Shown here: in pieces, positions 1-9,402 of the stretch
Numbering within the stretch: the first letter of the stretch is position 1
How the letters are laid out: every line of letters starts with the position of its first letter
From: a bacterium
GTDB lineage: Bacteria; Planctomycetota; Planctomycetia; Planctomycetales; Planctomycetaceae
Assembly: GCA_016124895.1 (NCBI GenBank)
Contig: WGMU01000069.1
Span: 1-60,774 of the forward strand
Direction of reading: 5' to 3'
Length of the DNA stretch: 60,774 nt
Translations under genes and position numbers: made by a program
The notes under the pieces: model-generated
Told to the model about the DNA's origin: nothing
The model's database searches: none
Seen by the model: only the letters and a program-made list of their open reading frames with translations

Positions 1-412
1 CTGCCCCCGCGAGCCGTTGTTCCCGAGATGCAGTTGCTGCCCGCGAAGCTGTGAGCTGGTTGACCGAATGCCGCAGCCGTGCGGGTCACGGATGGCGATC
101 GCAATTGTGTGACCGCGCACGCCTCCGGTTTGCGGTCAAACATCGGCTCTTGCGCGACGCATCGCGCAAAAAAAATGCGGCACCGGCGGGGGGTTGCCGG
201 TGCCGCGGAGAAGAGAGACCTGCAGCGAAGGGGAGAGTGATTCCGCGAACCGAAATGGGAGGGAGGGAGAAGTCCGCGGAAACAAGGGAGGGAGAGAGGG
301 GAAGTGAGAAGGGAGGGAGTGAAGCGACTGCAGTTCTCTCTGGACAGGTTTTTGGCGAGGAATCTCGCTAGTGATGCCGCTGCTCAGAACGAGCGGCGTT
401 GAAGTGAGCTGC
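1..412. other. Intergenic region with purine-rich tract
   Basis: No convincing gene is seen here. The left edge carries no recognisable reading frame. Positions 257-324 form a G/A-rich tract with repeated GGGA units (three GGG runs at 257-267, more at 286-324). This lies in what would be the 3' untranslated region of the minus-strand gene ending at 413. A strong hairpin with an adjoining A-run at 168-206 is annotated separately as that gene's terminator. Confidence 0.5.
168..206 (-). terminator. Intrinsic terminator
   Basis: An 11-bp perfect stem (177-187 pairs with 196-206) with an 8-nt G-rich loop is preceded on the plus strand by eight A residues (168-175). Read on the minus strand this is a GC-rich hairpin followed by a T-run, the classic rho-independent form. 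It lies about 200 nt beyond the stop of the minus-strand exported repeat protein, whose transcript it most likely ends. Confidence 0.8.
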
Positions 413-1567
413 TTACCGGGCCGCGATGGTGGCCGCTGCCGGCAACAGAATCGGGGACTCGGATTCCGCTGAATGGTTCGTTGCCTTCCAGCCACTGACG
501 CGAGCGACGCTGACGCTGCGGCTGGAACGTGGTCCCACCGGAACGAACAGGGATTTTGTTGACGGTGCCGGAGCGACCGCCATTTCCGTTGAGTTCTTCT
601 GAATCTGGCCGAGGCCGTCGTCGGTCGGCTTGACCGAAGTGCGGCGGGACTGTTCGCCTTCGATCCGGTCGATTTCGCCGCGATCGTCGAACACATCGCC
701 GTCGCCTGCGTCACGCGGTTCCGGGACAGGTCGACGAGCGGTGCGGTTTTCGTCTGGCTTCTTTGCCGTGCTGATCGGATCGGCGGTCGGTGCCAGGCTG
801 AGCTGCGTGGATGACGGCGCGAGGGCCATCGCGGTTCCGACAGGAGCCCAGGTCCAGGCGGTTCGAGTGACGGGTACGTTCTTAACGACGGTCACCGGTT
901 TCATCGCGATGACTTCGTCTTCGACCCATTTGATCCGGTTGACCGCGACCTTGCGCGTCGTCTGCTCAGGCACGTAACGAGTGACCTGATACTGCTGCTT
1001 CTGCACCGACTGCAGGGCGACTCGGCGCGTGACCGGCACCTGTTGAGCAACCGTCTGCGGGACGTACTGCCGGGTGGCGATCATGTTTGGTGTCAGCGCA
1101 GATCGAACCGAGTACGCCGTCCGGTTCAGCCAGCCCAGCGGGCCGGGTGTCGGGTCGTACTCGCACGGAGTGACCTTCGGATTGCGGTACCAGTTCGTCT
1201 GCCAGTAGCCACAGTTCTTCGTGACGGTCTGGCATTCAGTCACGTCCTGATATGTCGTGACGGGAACGTCGCGGGTCAGCGTTTCAACAACCGGGCGATA
1301 GGTCGTGACGGGCTGCTCGATGTACTCAACTTCGGTCACCGGCCGTTTGACCTTCTGTTTGACCTGCTGGTACTCGGTCACGGCAACCTGCTGCATGACC
1401 TGCTGCGTGACAGGCACGCGAGTCATGCACTGCTGCTGGACGATGGGCTGGGGTGGAGCACAGCCGCAGTTGAAGCTCGGAAACCACTGAGCGGACGCGG
1501 ATGAGGCCGAAGCCACAAACGCGGCTCCCGCAGCAATGCTCAGGGCGCAACGAATGGGTCGAAGCAT
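413..1567 (-). CDS. Exported Val/Thr/Gln-repeat protein, planctomycete type
   Basis: 384 residues, function unknown. The N-terminus is a clear signal peptide ending at an ASA-QW site near residue 27. Residues ~47-115 and ~165-240 consist of short degenerate repeats rich in V, T, Q, R and P (units such as VPVTQQV, VTEYQQV, RPVTEVEY, VPVTTYQ), which suggest an extended or beta-rich surface structure. A Cys-containing segment (NCGCAPP, ECQTVTKNCGYW) lies within. The C-terminal third is charged and low-complexity. Similar exported repeat proteins are common in planctomycetes and are suspected cell-envelope components; that role is inference. A GGAAGG ribosome site precedes the ATG. It stands alone, with its own terminator. 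Confidence 0.85.
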   Translation of the reverse strand: MLRPIRCALSIAAGAAFVASASSASAQWFPSFNCGCAPPQPIVQQQCMTRVPVTQQVMQQVAVTEYQQVKQKVKRPVTEVEYIEQPVTTYRPVVETLTRDVPVTTYQDVTECQTVTKNCGYWQTNWYRNPKVTPCEYDPTPGPLGWLNRTAYSVRSALTPNMIATRQYVPQTVAQQVPVTRRVALQSVQKQQYQVTRYVPEQTTRKVAVNRIKWVEDEVIAMKPVTVVKNVPVTRTAWTWAPVGTAMALAPSSTQLSLAPTADPISTAKKPDENRTARRPVPEPRDAGDGDVFDDRGEIDRIEGEQSRRTSVKPTDDGLGQIQKNSTEMAVAPAPSTKSLFVPVGPRSSRSVSVARVSGWKATNHSAESESPILLPAAATIAAR

Positions 1568-2165
1568 GACAAGCCTTCCTGCCGTGTTTCGGGGGCGGAT
1601 GAATGGGGGTGGGAAAACGTGAGGAACGTCGCGTGCGGCTGATCGGTGAGTGATCAGCCTGGCCGGCGGAACCGAACCTGGCGGCAGGACTCTGTCGCCG
1701 GAGAAGTTCGAGGGGTGAGTTCCGCCGCTGCGACTGACCCGCGGCTCGGGGTGCCTGGCGGGTAGACGCGGACCAGAGAATCAGCAAGTCGGGAGATTCT
1801 CATGTGGTCTCGCGGTGAGGGGTCGAAGGGGCGAGCAACGCTGCGTTGCTCAAGTGCGGCGGATGTGTATCCCCGGTCGCGAAAATCGGTCAACGGGCTC
1901 TGAAGTCGTTCTGCGGTTGTTTGCAAATATGACAAGGATTCGTTTTTGAGCGGCAAATCGCGTCGGCCGGTGGCGATCTTCGAGCACGCGAGAGCGGCTG
2001 TTTCCTGCAGAAATTACAGGGGAAACAGGCCAGGTTCGGGGGAATCAGGAATGCTCAGGATACGACCTCAGCGCAAAGGCACGAAGACGTAGAGAAACGC
2101 AAAGTCTTTGCGAGCCTTTGCGACTCAGCGTGTTTGCGCTGAGTTGTGGCTCATCGGCGGCTGGT
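1568..2165. other. Intergenic region with small hairpins
   Basis: About 600 bp between two minus-strand genes. No reading frame here has convincing coding character. Near the end are short inverted repeats: a CGCAAAG/CTTTGCG pair around 2098-2111 and CTCAGCG/CGCTGAG at 2124-2130/2137-2143 with a 6-nt loop. They lie just beyond the stop of the MMPL gene but lack a T-run, so they are only possible 3'-end structures. Confidence 0.4.
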
Positions 2166-5096
2166 TCAATCGCGGTTGCGATCAAACACAGTCAGCAGCG
2201 CCGGCAGCGGAACAAGCGAGACAAACAGGCAACTTCCAACTCCGATGACCAGCACGAGTCCCAGGCTGTAGAGGCCGCGGTGGGCGGCGATCATCATGCT
2301 GCCGAAGCCGATCATCGACGTCAGCGAAGTCAGAATGACGGAATTCATCGTACTTGCCATCATCTGGTAGTGACCGTGCCGCGTGCGGAAATCATGCACA
2401 ACATGCACTCCGTCATCGACTCCGATGCCTAGAATCAACGGCAGAACAATCAGGTTGGCCGGGTTGAGATCGACATCCAGAATCGCCAGCACGCCGTACA
2501 TCAGCACGCCGCCCGCAACGGGAGGCATCAGCGTCAGCACGGTAAACGCCACGCTCTGCCAGTCGATGACCAGAGCCATCGCCGCGACCAGAGTGACGAA
2601 CGCGCCGAGCGTCACGGCCCAGTTCAACTGGCCTTCGGTCATCACCGTGGAAACGCCGACGCAGGCCGCGATGACCAGCGACGGCAGCGTCGTACGCAGT
2701 GCGGCGTTCGGCCCCAGCAGGTCGATCAGCAGCACAAACGAGACGGCGATCAGCGCGTAAAGGGCGGCTTCCTGATAGCTGGCCATGATCTGCTGCGAGG
2801 CTTCAAAGTTCTGCAGCGGTGTTCCGGTGACCTGCGGATCGACGCTCCGCACATCGTTGACGAAACGCGTCAGCGGCTCGATCTCCCACAATGGTTCTCT
2901 GGGATAAACCTGCAGCAGCCACTGACCATCCTGGCTGATGAAGCGGCTGGTCAGTTCCGGCGGCAGGTCATCCGGAGTGACGGGATCCGGATCGGCCGAT
3001 TCCGCGACGGCCCGGAACTGGGCCAGCAGAGCGCCGATCATCCGCTGCTGATATTCGGTCAGGAGGGCAGACTGTTTCTCAACTGGCACGGGGTCGTTTT
3101 GAGGACCGTCAAAGACATCGAGAAAATGATCGACCGACGCGACAATCTGCTTCGCGGCGGGTTGCTCCATTTCTCGACACATTGTCAGCGTTTCTTCGAG
3201 GGCCTTCCCGACTCCGTCCGGATTGACCGGCGACGTTTCCGGCACCTTGTCGGGCAGCCGTGCGAGCTGCGCCTGATAACCCTGCACCAGCAGCATCGTC
3301 TCCGAGGCCGGATAGCGCGGCAGTCGCGACGCCAGTTCCTCGACGTGATGCACAGTCGGCAGCTTCAGAAACTTCTCCCGCAGCGACAGAGCTTCCTCAC
3401 GCGAATTTGCCAGCGAGACCGCGTACAGCAGCGAGCCCTGTTCGGCTCGCTCGTCTTCCGCGGGACTGTGAAAGATCCGTTTCTGGATCTCGACCGACTC
3501 CAAACTGTCGGCCTGCAGGTTCAGCAGGTTGTAGTCGTACCGGACGCGCGCCCGGATCGCTCCGTCCCGCCACTCGAACGCGTGCGACGCGGGGATCGCG
3601 ATCGCCAGCGTCGACATGATCAGCGCCGTCAGCGGGCGGCGACTGATGAACTGCCGCAGTGCGTCTTCGTGAAACGGCGTCGGAAGCTGTCGCTCGGCAA
3701 CGTTGCGATCGGCGAACGTGACCAGCGCCGGCAGGACAGTGAACGCCGCCGCCGCACACAGCAGCACGCCGGCGCCAGCGATGATTCCCAGTTCGGCCAC
3801 GCCGAGGAACTCGGTCAGGCCAGCGCAGAAGAACGCGAGTGACGTTGTCGCGGCGGCCGTCAGGATGCCTGTCCCGACACTTTCGGACGTTTGAATCAGC
3901 GCCGGTCGCAGGTCTGCTCCGTGATGCCGCAGTTCGAGGTATCGCGACAGATAGTGGATCCCGAAGTCGATGCCCAGGCCAATCAGAATGGCCGCAAACG
4001 AAACCGACAGAATGTTGAGATGCCCGATCGTCAGCGTGGTCAGGCCAAACGACCAGGCCATTCCCACAGCAAGCATGATCATTGCCAGCAGAGGATGTTT
4101 CAGTCCGCGAAAGCCGATCAGCAGCAGCACGCCGACGCCGACGACCGACAACAGGGAGGCTCGAATCATGTCGGCCTGCGAGCGTCGCATTTCGTCGTTT
4201 TCAAGGACTGGGATCCCGGTTAGCCCGATGCGGACATCACTGTGCCGGGACTGCGCGGCCGCGATCAGTTCCCGCAGGCGGTCAATCGACGGCGTTGCTC
4301 CGTTGAAGTCGTCGCCGGTTTCGACAGCGCGTGCTTTCAGAAAGCCGATCGTCCCCGACTGATTCATCAGATAGATGACCTGGTCCGCCTGAATCGGCAT
4401 CGTCGGGTCGACGTGCAGCGGTTGCGGCCACGGGTTCTTGAACTGCGATTCTGTCGCAAAAGTGTCGAGGCTGTCGGCCAGCAACGCGAGATGATGCAAG
4501 CTGGCGTCCAGCCGCTGCTGACCGTCAAGCCGCTCGGCTTCGGTTTCTCCGGTCGCGGCAAAGTTAGCGCCGTCGTAGACCTGAATCAGCAGCCGTTCGA
4601 TCAGCGAATCCAGCTTCAGCAGCTTCCAGCCACCCTTGAGTACGGGCTGGAACTGCCGCAGGTATTCGAGTCCCTGTTCGAGCTGCTCTGGCGAGAGGTA
4701 CTGCAGCCCCTTCTTCCGCAACCTGCCGGGTTCGACTTTGAAGAGCACGCGGTCAAAGAAAGCCCGCTCAGCGGTTACTCGATCGCCGAGATCTTCCAGC
4801 GTCGCCTTGATCGCTTCCGGATCGTCGCCTTCGACGACGACGACGAGATCCGACGCGTCACCGAAGGCCTGGGTATAGTTCAGCCAGCGGCGGTGAAACT
4901 CGGCGTTCGGGTCGATCAGGTCGGCGCGGTCCGTTTTAAACTGGATCAGCGCAACGGTCAGCGCGACGGCAACGGCGGACGACACCAGCGCGGCAGCGAT
5001 CCACAGGCCGGGCCGGGACGAACTGGATTCCGCCAGCCGGGCCAGCACGCGGCTGACGGCAAACGCGGTTCCCTGGTGTGGCCGTCCGTGACTCAT
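2166..5096 (-). CDS. MMPL/RND-family inner-membrane exporter
   Basis: 976 residues with the RND/MMPL architecture: an N-terminal membrane helix at ~31-50, a large periplasmic loop, a membrane block at ~310-460, a second loop, and a last block at ~780-970. Each membrane block has the conserved acidic motif expected of MMPL proteins: LIGLGIDFGIHYLSRY in the first and LGIGVDDGVHVVHDF in the second. The length and twofold symmetry match hopanoid/lipid exporters of the HpnN type, which move lipids from inner to outer membrane using proton flow; the substrate here is unknown. PRPP synthetase follows divergence-free upstream on the same strand, 35 bp away, without an obvious functional link. Confidence 0.88.
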   Translation of the reverse strand: MSHGRPHQGTAFAVSRVLARLAESSSSRPGLWIAAALVSSAVAVALTVALIQFKTDRADLIDPNAEFHRRWLNYTQAFGDASDLVVVVEGDDPEAIKATLEDLGDRVTAERAFFDRVLFKVEPGRLRKKGLQYLSPEQLEQGLEYLRQFQPVLKGGWKLLKLDSLIERLLIQVYDGANFAATGETEAERLDGQQRLDASLHHLALLADSLDTFATESQFKNPWPQPLHVDPTMPIQADQVIYLMNQSGTIGFLKARAVETGDDFNGATPSIDRLRELIAAAQSRHSDVRIGLTGIPVLENDEMRRSQADMIRASLLSVVGVGVLLLIGFRGLKHPLLAMIMLAVGMAWSFGLTTLTIGHLNILSVSFAAILIGLGIDFGIHYLSRYLELRHHGADLRPALIQTSESVGTGILTAAATTSLAFFCAGLTEFLGVAELGIIAGAGVLLCAAAAFTVLPALVTFADRNVAERQLPTPFHEDALRQFISRRPLTALIMSTLAIAIPASHAFEWRDGAIRARVRYDYNLLNLQADSLESVEIQKRIFHSPAEDERAEQGSLLYAVSLANSREEALSLREKFLKLPTVHHVEELASRLPRYPASETMLLVQGYQAQLARLPDKVPETSPVNPDGVGKALEETLTMCREMEQPAAKQIVASVDHFLDVFDGPQNDPVPVEKQSALLTEYQQRMIGALLAQFRAVAESADPDPVTPDDLPPELTSRFISQDGQWLLQVYPREPLWEIEPLTRFVNDVRSVDPQVTGTPLQNFEASQQIMASYQEAALYALIAVSFVLLIDLLGPNAALRTTLPSLVIAACVGVSTVMTEGQLNWAVTLGAFVTLVAAMALVIDWQSVAFTVLTLMPPVAGGVLMYGVLAILDVDLNPANLIVLPLILGIGVDDGVHVVHDFRTRHGHYQMMASTMNSVILTSLTSMIGFGSMMIAAHRGLYSLGLVLVIGVGSCLFVSLVPLPALLTVFDRNRD

Positions 5097-5131
5097 TCGC
5101 GTTTCTCTGCCGGCATCACGCCGCGGAAGAC

Positions 5132-6079
5132 TCAGCCAAACAGACCGCTGACAGATTCGTTGCGGTGAATGCGCCGGATCGCCTCACCGAGCAGCGGCGC
5201 AACGCTGACGGTTTTTAATTTGTCAAAGCGTTTCTCCGGCGGAATGAACAGGCTGTTCGTGACGACAACCTGCTTGATCGGCGCACCGGCCAGACGCTCG
5301 ACCGCGGGACCGCAGAAGACCGCATGTGACGCGCTGACATAAATCTCACGAGCCCCGTGATCGGCTGCGACTTTTGCTGCGCCGACAATCGATCCGGCCG
5401 TCGAAATCATATCGTCGAACAGCAGTGCGACTTTACCTTCGATCGGGCCGCCGATCAGGTTCGCCTGCCGCGTTTCTGTCGCACTCGAACGCCGCTTGTC
5501 GACAATCGCAAACTGTCCGCCCAGATTATTGAGGTGCTGCAGCGAGCGTTTGATACTGCCCTCGTCCGGGCTGATGACGACCAGATCCTCGGGCGGGATG
5601 TTCAACGAGCGGAAGTAGTCATCGAGCACCGGTGCGGCATACAGATGGTCGACCGGGACGTCAAAAAAACCCTGAATCTGAGCGGCGTGCAGGTCCATCG
5701 TGACGACGCGGTCCGCGCCCGCTTCGCTGATCAGATTGGCGACGAGCTTCGCTGTAATCGGGACACGGCCCTGATCCTTGCGGTCCTGTCGGGCGTAGCC
5801 GAAGTATGGAATGATCGGCGTAATCCGCTCGGCACTGGCGCGAGCGCACGCATCAATCATCACCAGCAGCTCCATCAGGTTGTCATTGACCGGCGGGCCG
5901 GTCGGCTGAATGAGGAACACATCGCGGCCACGGATGTTTTCGTGCAACTGGCAACTGATTTCGCCGTCAGGGAAATCTGCCAGGTTGATCGCTCCGAGAT
6001 CGAGGCCGAGATACTGCGCGATTTCCGCCGCCAGTTCCCGGTGAGCGCGGCCACTGATCAGGACAAGTCGTTCGTGCAT
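5132..6079 (-). CDS. prs: Ribose-phosphate pyrophosphokinase (PRPP synthetase)
   Basis: 315 residues, normal family length. The enzyme makes phosphoribosyl pyrophosphate from ribose 5-phosphate and ATP for purine, pyrimidine, His, Trp and NAD synthesis in the cytoplasm. The sequence shows the N-terminal SGRAHRELAAEIAQYLG segment, the ATP-loop region YFGYARQDRK, the divalent-metal/ATP segment DLHAAQIQGFFDVPVDHLYA and the PRPP-binding loop LLFDDMISTAGS. The ATG at 6079 is chosen because the family N-terminus (MHERLVLISG) starts there; a longer reading frame upstream adds 31 residues unlike the family. A palindromic repeat lies in the upstream gap. Confidence 0.97.
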   Translation of the reverse strand: MHERLVLISGRAHRELAAEIAQYLGLDLGAINLADFPDGEISCQLHENIRGRDVFLIQPTGPPVNDNLMELLVMIDACARASAERITPIIPYFGYARQDRKDQGRVPITAKLVANLISEAGADRVVTMDLHAAQIQGFFDVPVDHLYAAPVLDDYFRSLNIPPEDLVVISPDEGSIKRSLQHLNNLGGQFAIVDKRRSSATETRQANLIGGPIEGKVALLFDDMISTAGSIVGAAKVAADHGAREIYVSASHAVFCGPAVERLAGAPIKQVVVTNSLFIPPEKRFDKLKTVSVAPLLGEAIRRIHRNESVSGLFG

Positions 6080-6261
6080 GAGACATCCAGAGTTGCGGAC
6101 CTGTCGCGCCATCCGAAATCCGTCCGGCCGCCACCCAGGTCGTCGAGCCGTGTATCGTGGCAGGTCCGGCATCTCCGGTTCAATTCAGCACGCCCGGGTT
6201 CGTCCGACGAATCAATCCCGTCTGATATCGGTTCCCGGATCAACGGCACGGCGCAAGCCGT

Positions 6262-6394
6262 CTGGCGTCGTCAAATCGGCTGGGTGGCCGGGGCTGGAGC
6301 GAGGCACGAGCGAAGCCCCGGACCAGGTCTTCAGGGTAAAGGTTCCGGAGCTTCCTTCGCAGGCTCAGTCCAGCCCCGGCCACCCGGACGCCAG
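6262..6394. repeat. Intergenic palindromic repeat (long inverted repeat)
   Basis: A perfect 17-bp inverted repeat (6282-6298 with 6369-6385, starting GGGTGGCCGGGGCTGGA) encloses a further GGGGCT/AGCCCC pairing. An outer 8-bp arm pair (CTGGCGTC at 6262-6269, GACGCCAG at 6387-6394) extends the structure. It sits between prs and the next minus-strand gene, in a gap of about 380 bp that otherwise holds nothing recognisable. The form is that of a REP-like or MITE-like element rather than a terminator, since no T-run follows. Confidence 0.75.
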
Positions 6395-6461
6395 CGTTCC
6401 CCACGAAGCAGCTCAGACATTACTGGGATCGCAGTGTGGATCACACGTCACGACGATCCAC

Positions 6462-7436
6462 TCACATGCCGCTCTGCTGAGCCCTCACCGTCGGCTGGCC
6501 CGGTTGAAACGGGGCGAGGATTTCTTCCAGACCGGCCTGCTGGACACCTTCGCTGCTGAGTTCCCGCTTGCGGCCGTCGACGAAGACGCGGGCCGACACC
6601 GTCAGCAGTTCTTCGCGCTGCTCGCGATCGATGCCCTCGACTCGCTGGACGGTGCGTTCGACCCAGCCGGGCTGACGCTCCATCGCGACCTGCATGAAAC
6701 GAATAAACAACGAGAGTTCACGGAAGTTGCGGTCAGCGACCAGGTGGCTGACCGGCGAGATCAGCCGCGCGACCGTGTCGACCGTCTGCGACGGAAACGT
6801 GACAAACAGGTCGAGATCCTGCACGAGGATCGGTGAGCCATCCTCAGCTTTCTTCGGCTGCACGCGGAGGTGCATGATCGACGTCGCGCGAATCGGCCGA
6901 GGCAGCAGCGGACTCTTGTACGTTCCGTCGCAGTGCAGCAGCACGCTGTTCGGTCCGTGATGCAGTACCTCGATCGTTCCCTCAGACCCGTCTTTGGCAT
7001 CACCGAACCAGACAGTCGGCTCGGTCTTTCGCAGGTCAAACTGCGAAATCTTCAGCACGCGCCAGATACCGACCGCGGCTTCGGGATTGCTGACGAAGTA
7101 CGAATGGACTTCTGGTGAGGCTTCGACGGCCAGGGTCGGAAGCTGGCGGAAAAGGCTGCGGTTTTCGAGCACGCTGCGGACTCTGGCGACTTGACCGTCC
7201 GTCAGTTTTCCGGCCGGCAGACGTTCAATGGCGGCTTTCAGGGCGTCCTGCGACGAGTCGCCTTTGCGCAGCACGTCGACGTGCAGCGGTGGAAAGTCGC
7301 GTTCGGGTGCGGGGTTCTCAAGGTCCGCTTCGCCAGCGTGCAGCAGTCCGGCGTTTGCGCCGCCGACCAGCAGCGTCAGCAGAAACGCGGTCGATCGCAG
7401 CACGCGACGCTGCCCGGCGACTCCAGATGAGCGCAT
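6462..7436 (-). CDS. Exported protein of unknown function
   Basis: 324 residues from the ATG at 7436, chosen because a GAGGGG ribosome site precedes it and a good signal peptide follows at once (RSTAFLLTLLVGGANAGLLHA). A longer frame to 7532 would put 32 polar residues before the signal peptide. The mature part has no motif I recognise. It contains a central stretch on 'physical' beta-like segments (GTIEVLHHGPNSVLLHC) and a charged C-terminus. It is transcribed divergently from the 7723 membrane-protein gene across a 286-bp gap that presumably holds both promoters. The gene is likely envelope-located; nothing more can be said from sequence. Confidence 0.75.
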   Translation of the reverse strand: MRSSGVAGQRRVLRSTAFLLTLLVGGANAGLLHAGEADLENPAPERDFPPLHVDVLRKGDSSQDALKAAIERLPAGKLTDGQVARVRSVLENRSLFRQLPTLAVEASPEVHSYFVSNPEAAVGIWRVLKISQFDLRKTEPTVWFGDAKDGSEGTIEVLHHGPNSVLLHCDGTYKSPLLPRPIRATSIMHLRVQPKKAEDGSPILVQDLDLFVTFPSQTVDTVARLISPVSHLVADRNFRELSLFIRFMQVAMERQPGWVERTVQRVEGIDREQREELLTVSARVFVDGRKRELSSEGVQQAGLEEILAPFQPGQPTVRAQQSGM

Positions 7437-7722
7437 CCCTGCCCCTCGATTCGTCTTTCGAAGCTCTCTCCCCGATTTGAGCGGCCGGCGCAGGCCGACA
7501 CACTCGCGCGGCGGATCTCCCAATCCGCACAACCGCTATCATCGGCAAGCAGCCCGCAGTGGCATCAGCCGAATTGAGAAGGCTTCGCTGCTCTGGCCTC
7601 TGAACACTCGACCGTGGACTCTCACTCCCCGCCCTCGACGGATTGCCCCCGCCAGGCAATACTCGCTGACTTGATTTGCTCCGGAATCTCCCGGCGTTCC
7701 GCCCGCCCGATACGGACACTCG

Positions 7723-9402
7723 ATGAGCAGCCAGCTCGGCCATCTGCGAAATCAACTCGCCCGTCTGCAGAAGACACGGCAATCGATCCGGCTGGCGACG
7801 GCGGCCAGTCTGCTGCTGAAGGCGCTGGTTGCGATTCTGGTCGTCGCGTTTCTGGCGGACTGGACGCTGCGAATGAGCGTGCTGCAGCGCGTCGTCCTGC
7901 TTGGTCTGGTGGCTGCGGCCGTTGTCTGGGCATTTCGCCGGCTCGCGCTGCCGTGGCTGAAACAGTCAGACGATCTGGTTGAACTCGCGCTGATGGTCGA
8001 ACGGCAGCAGGGCATCGACAGCGACCTTGTTTCCGCGCTGCAGTTCGAGCAGCCGGACGCGGCAGCCTGGGGCTCGCCGCAACTTGAGCAGGCGGTTGTG
8101 GCCACCGTTGCCCGGCGATCGTCTCAGATCAACGTAATGGAAGGTCTGCCAATCGACGATCTGAAGCGGCGTGTCATCGTCTGCGGCGTCGTGCTGGTCA
8201 TCGCGGCCGGAGCGGTGCTGCTCGCACCGGGTTACGTCTTCGCGTTCTTTCAACGACTGCTGCTCAGCGACGTTTCGTACCCGACGCGCACGCGACTCGA
8301 TGAGATTCGCATCAACGATTCGGCGGCGAGTCGACGGGTCAGCAGTCCGGCCGGACATCCGGTAAGGTTTGCAGTGCTGGCATCCGGCGAACTGCCCGCG
8401 TCCGGACGAGGACGCATCCGAGTGGTCAGTCTCGATGGCGGTGTCTCAACCGAAGTCGTTCTGGCAAGTGCCGAGAGCAAGCCGGGTCTCTTCGCGGGCG
8501 AGCTGCCGCGGCTGACGGACTCTGTCACATTTCAGGTATTTCTGGGCGACGCCCGCTCGCGCGAAATTCGCATCGACGCCGTGCCGTTGCCGGTGGTCGA
8601 ACTGTCGGTTGAAGTGACGCCGCCGAAATACGCGGCCGACGTGCTCGCTCGGGAAGAGTCGCGTGACGCTTCCGGCCTCTCGCGCCGGCAGATCGCGGTA
8701 CTCAGCGGTTCGCGAATTGACCTGACGTTGACGAGCCTCAACAAGCCACTGACCGACGCAACGCTGTGGATCGAGGACGAAAAGTTTCCGCTCACTCCGG
8801 CTGACAGGGACGGAATGATCTGGCGAGTTGATCCGCAGGGCACGCCGCTGGCCTCCGTCGACCAGCCGTTTCAGTACCGCGTTGAGGCGACCGATCGGCA
8901 GGAGCTGAAGATCGAGAGTCCGCTGCACGGGACGGTTCGGCTGCGGACGGATCAGTCGCCGCGGGTTGCCCTGTCCGCGCGAACGCGACGGGTGATTCCG
9001 ACGGCGCACCTTCCGGTCGAATGGTCGGCGTCGGACGATTTCGGTCTCGCTTCCGTGACCGCGCGCGTGCAGATTTCAACCGAAGAGGGCGAAGTCTCGG
9101 AGACCGAGATCCCGATCGTGACCGCCGCGCCGGGGAAACCGACTGCTCAGTCGCTGCGGGATACGTTCCGGATCGACCTCGCCGCGCTGAAGCTCAACAA
9201 AGGTGACGAACTGCGGGTGACGTTTGCCGCGACCGACTTCCGTGGCAACGCCGAACCGCAGACCAGTTACAGCGAACCAGTTCTGCTGAACGTGACGGAC
9301 CGGCAGGGCATCCTGTCCGGCCTGCTCGAAACCGACGAAGACTCCGCACAGCAGCTCGACGCCATCATCCGCCGCGAGCTGGGCATTGGAGAAACGCGAT
9401 GA
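7723..9402 (+). CDS. Membrane protein with large periplasmic region, DUF4175-like N-terminal half
   Basis: 559 residues. Two membrane helices lie at ~26-45 and ~52-68, a third at ~148-168, followed by ~390 residues of predicted beta-rich extracytoplasmic domains. Several segments (VELSVEVTPPKYAADVL, PVEWSASDDFGLASVTARV) match the pattern of DUF4175-type proteins found near MoxR/BatA gene clusters. The stop overlaps the next start (ATGA), so the two are translationally coupled. In other bacteria DUF4175 proteins unite this membrane part with a long Gln-rich coiled coil; here that second part is a separate gene. The reading of this pair as a split DUF4175 system is inference from architecture. 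Confidence 0.8.
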   Translation: MSSQLGHLRNQLARLQKTRQSIRLATAASLLLKALVAILVVAFLADWTLRMSVLQRVVLLGLVAAAVVWAFRRLALPWLKQSDDLVELALMVERQQGIDSDLVSALQFEQPDAAAWGSPQLEQAVVATVARRSSQINVMEGLPIDDLKRRVIVCGVVLVIAAGAVLLAPGYVFAFFQRLLLSDVSYPTRTRLDEIRINDSAASRRVSSPAGHPVRFAVLASGELPASGRGRIRVVSLDGGVSTEVVLASAESKPGLFAGELPRLTDSVTFQVFLGDARSREIRIDAVPLPVVELSVEVTPPKYAADVLAREESRDASGLSRRQIAVLSGSRIDLTLTSLNKPLTDATLWIEDEKFPLTPADRDGMIWRVDPQGTPLASVDQPFQYRVEATDRQELKIESPLHGTVRLRTDQSPRVALSARTRRVIPTAHLPVEWSASDDFGLASVTARVQISTEEGEVSETEIPIVTAAPGKPTAQSLRDTFRIDLAALKLNKGDELRVTFAATDFRGNAEPQTSYSEPVLLNVTDRQGILSGLLETDEDSAQQLDAIIRRELGIGETR

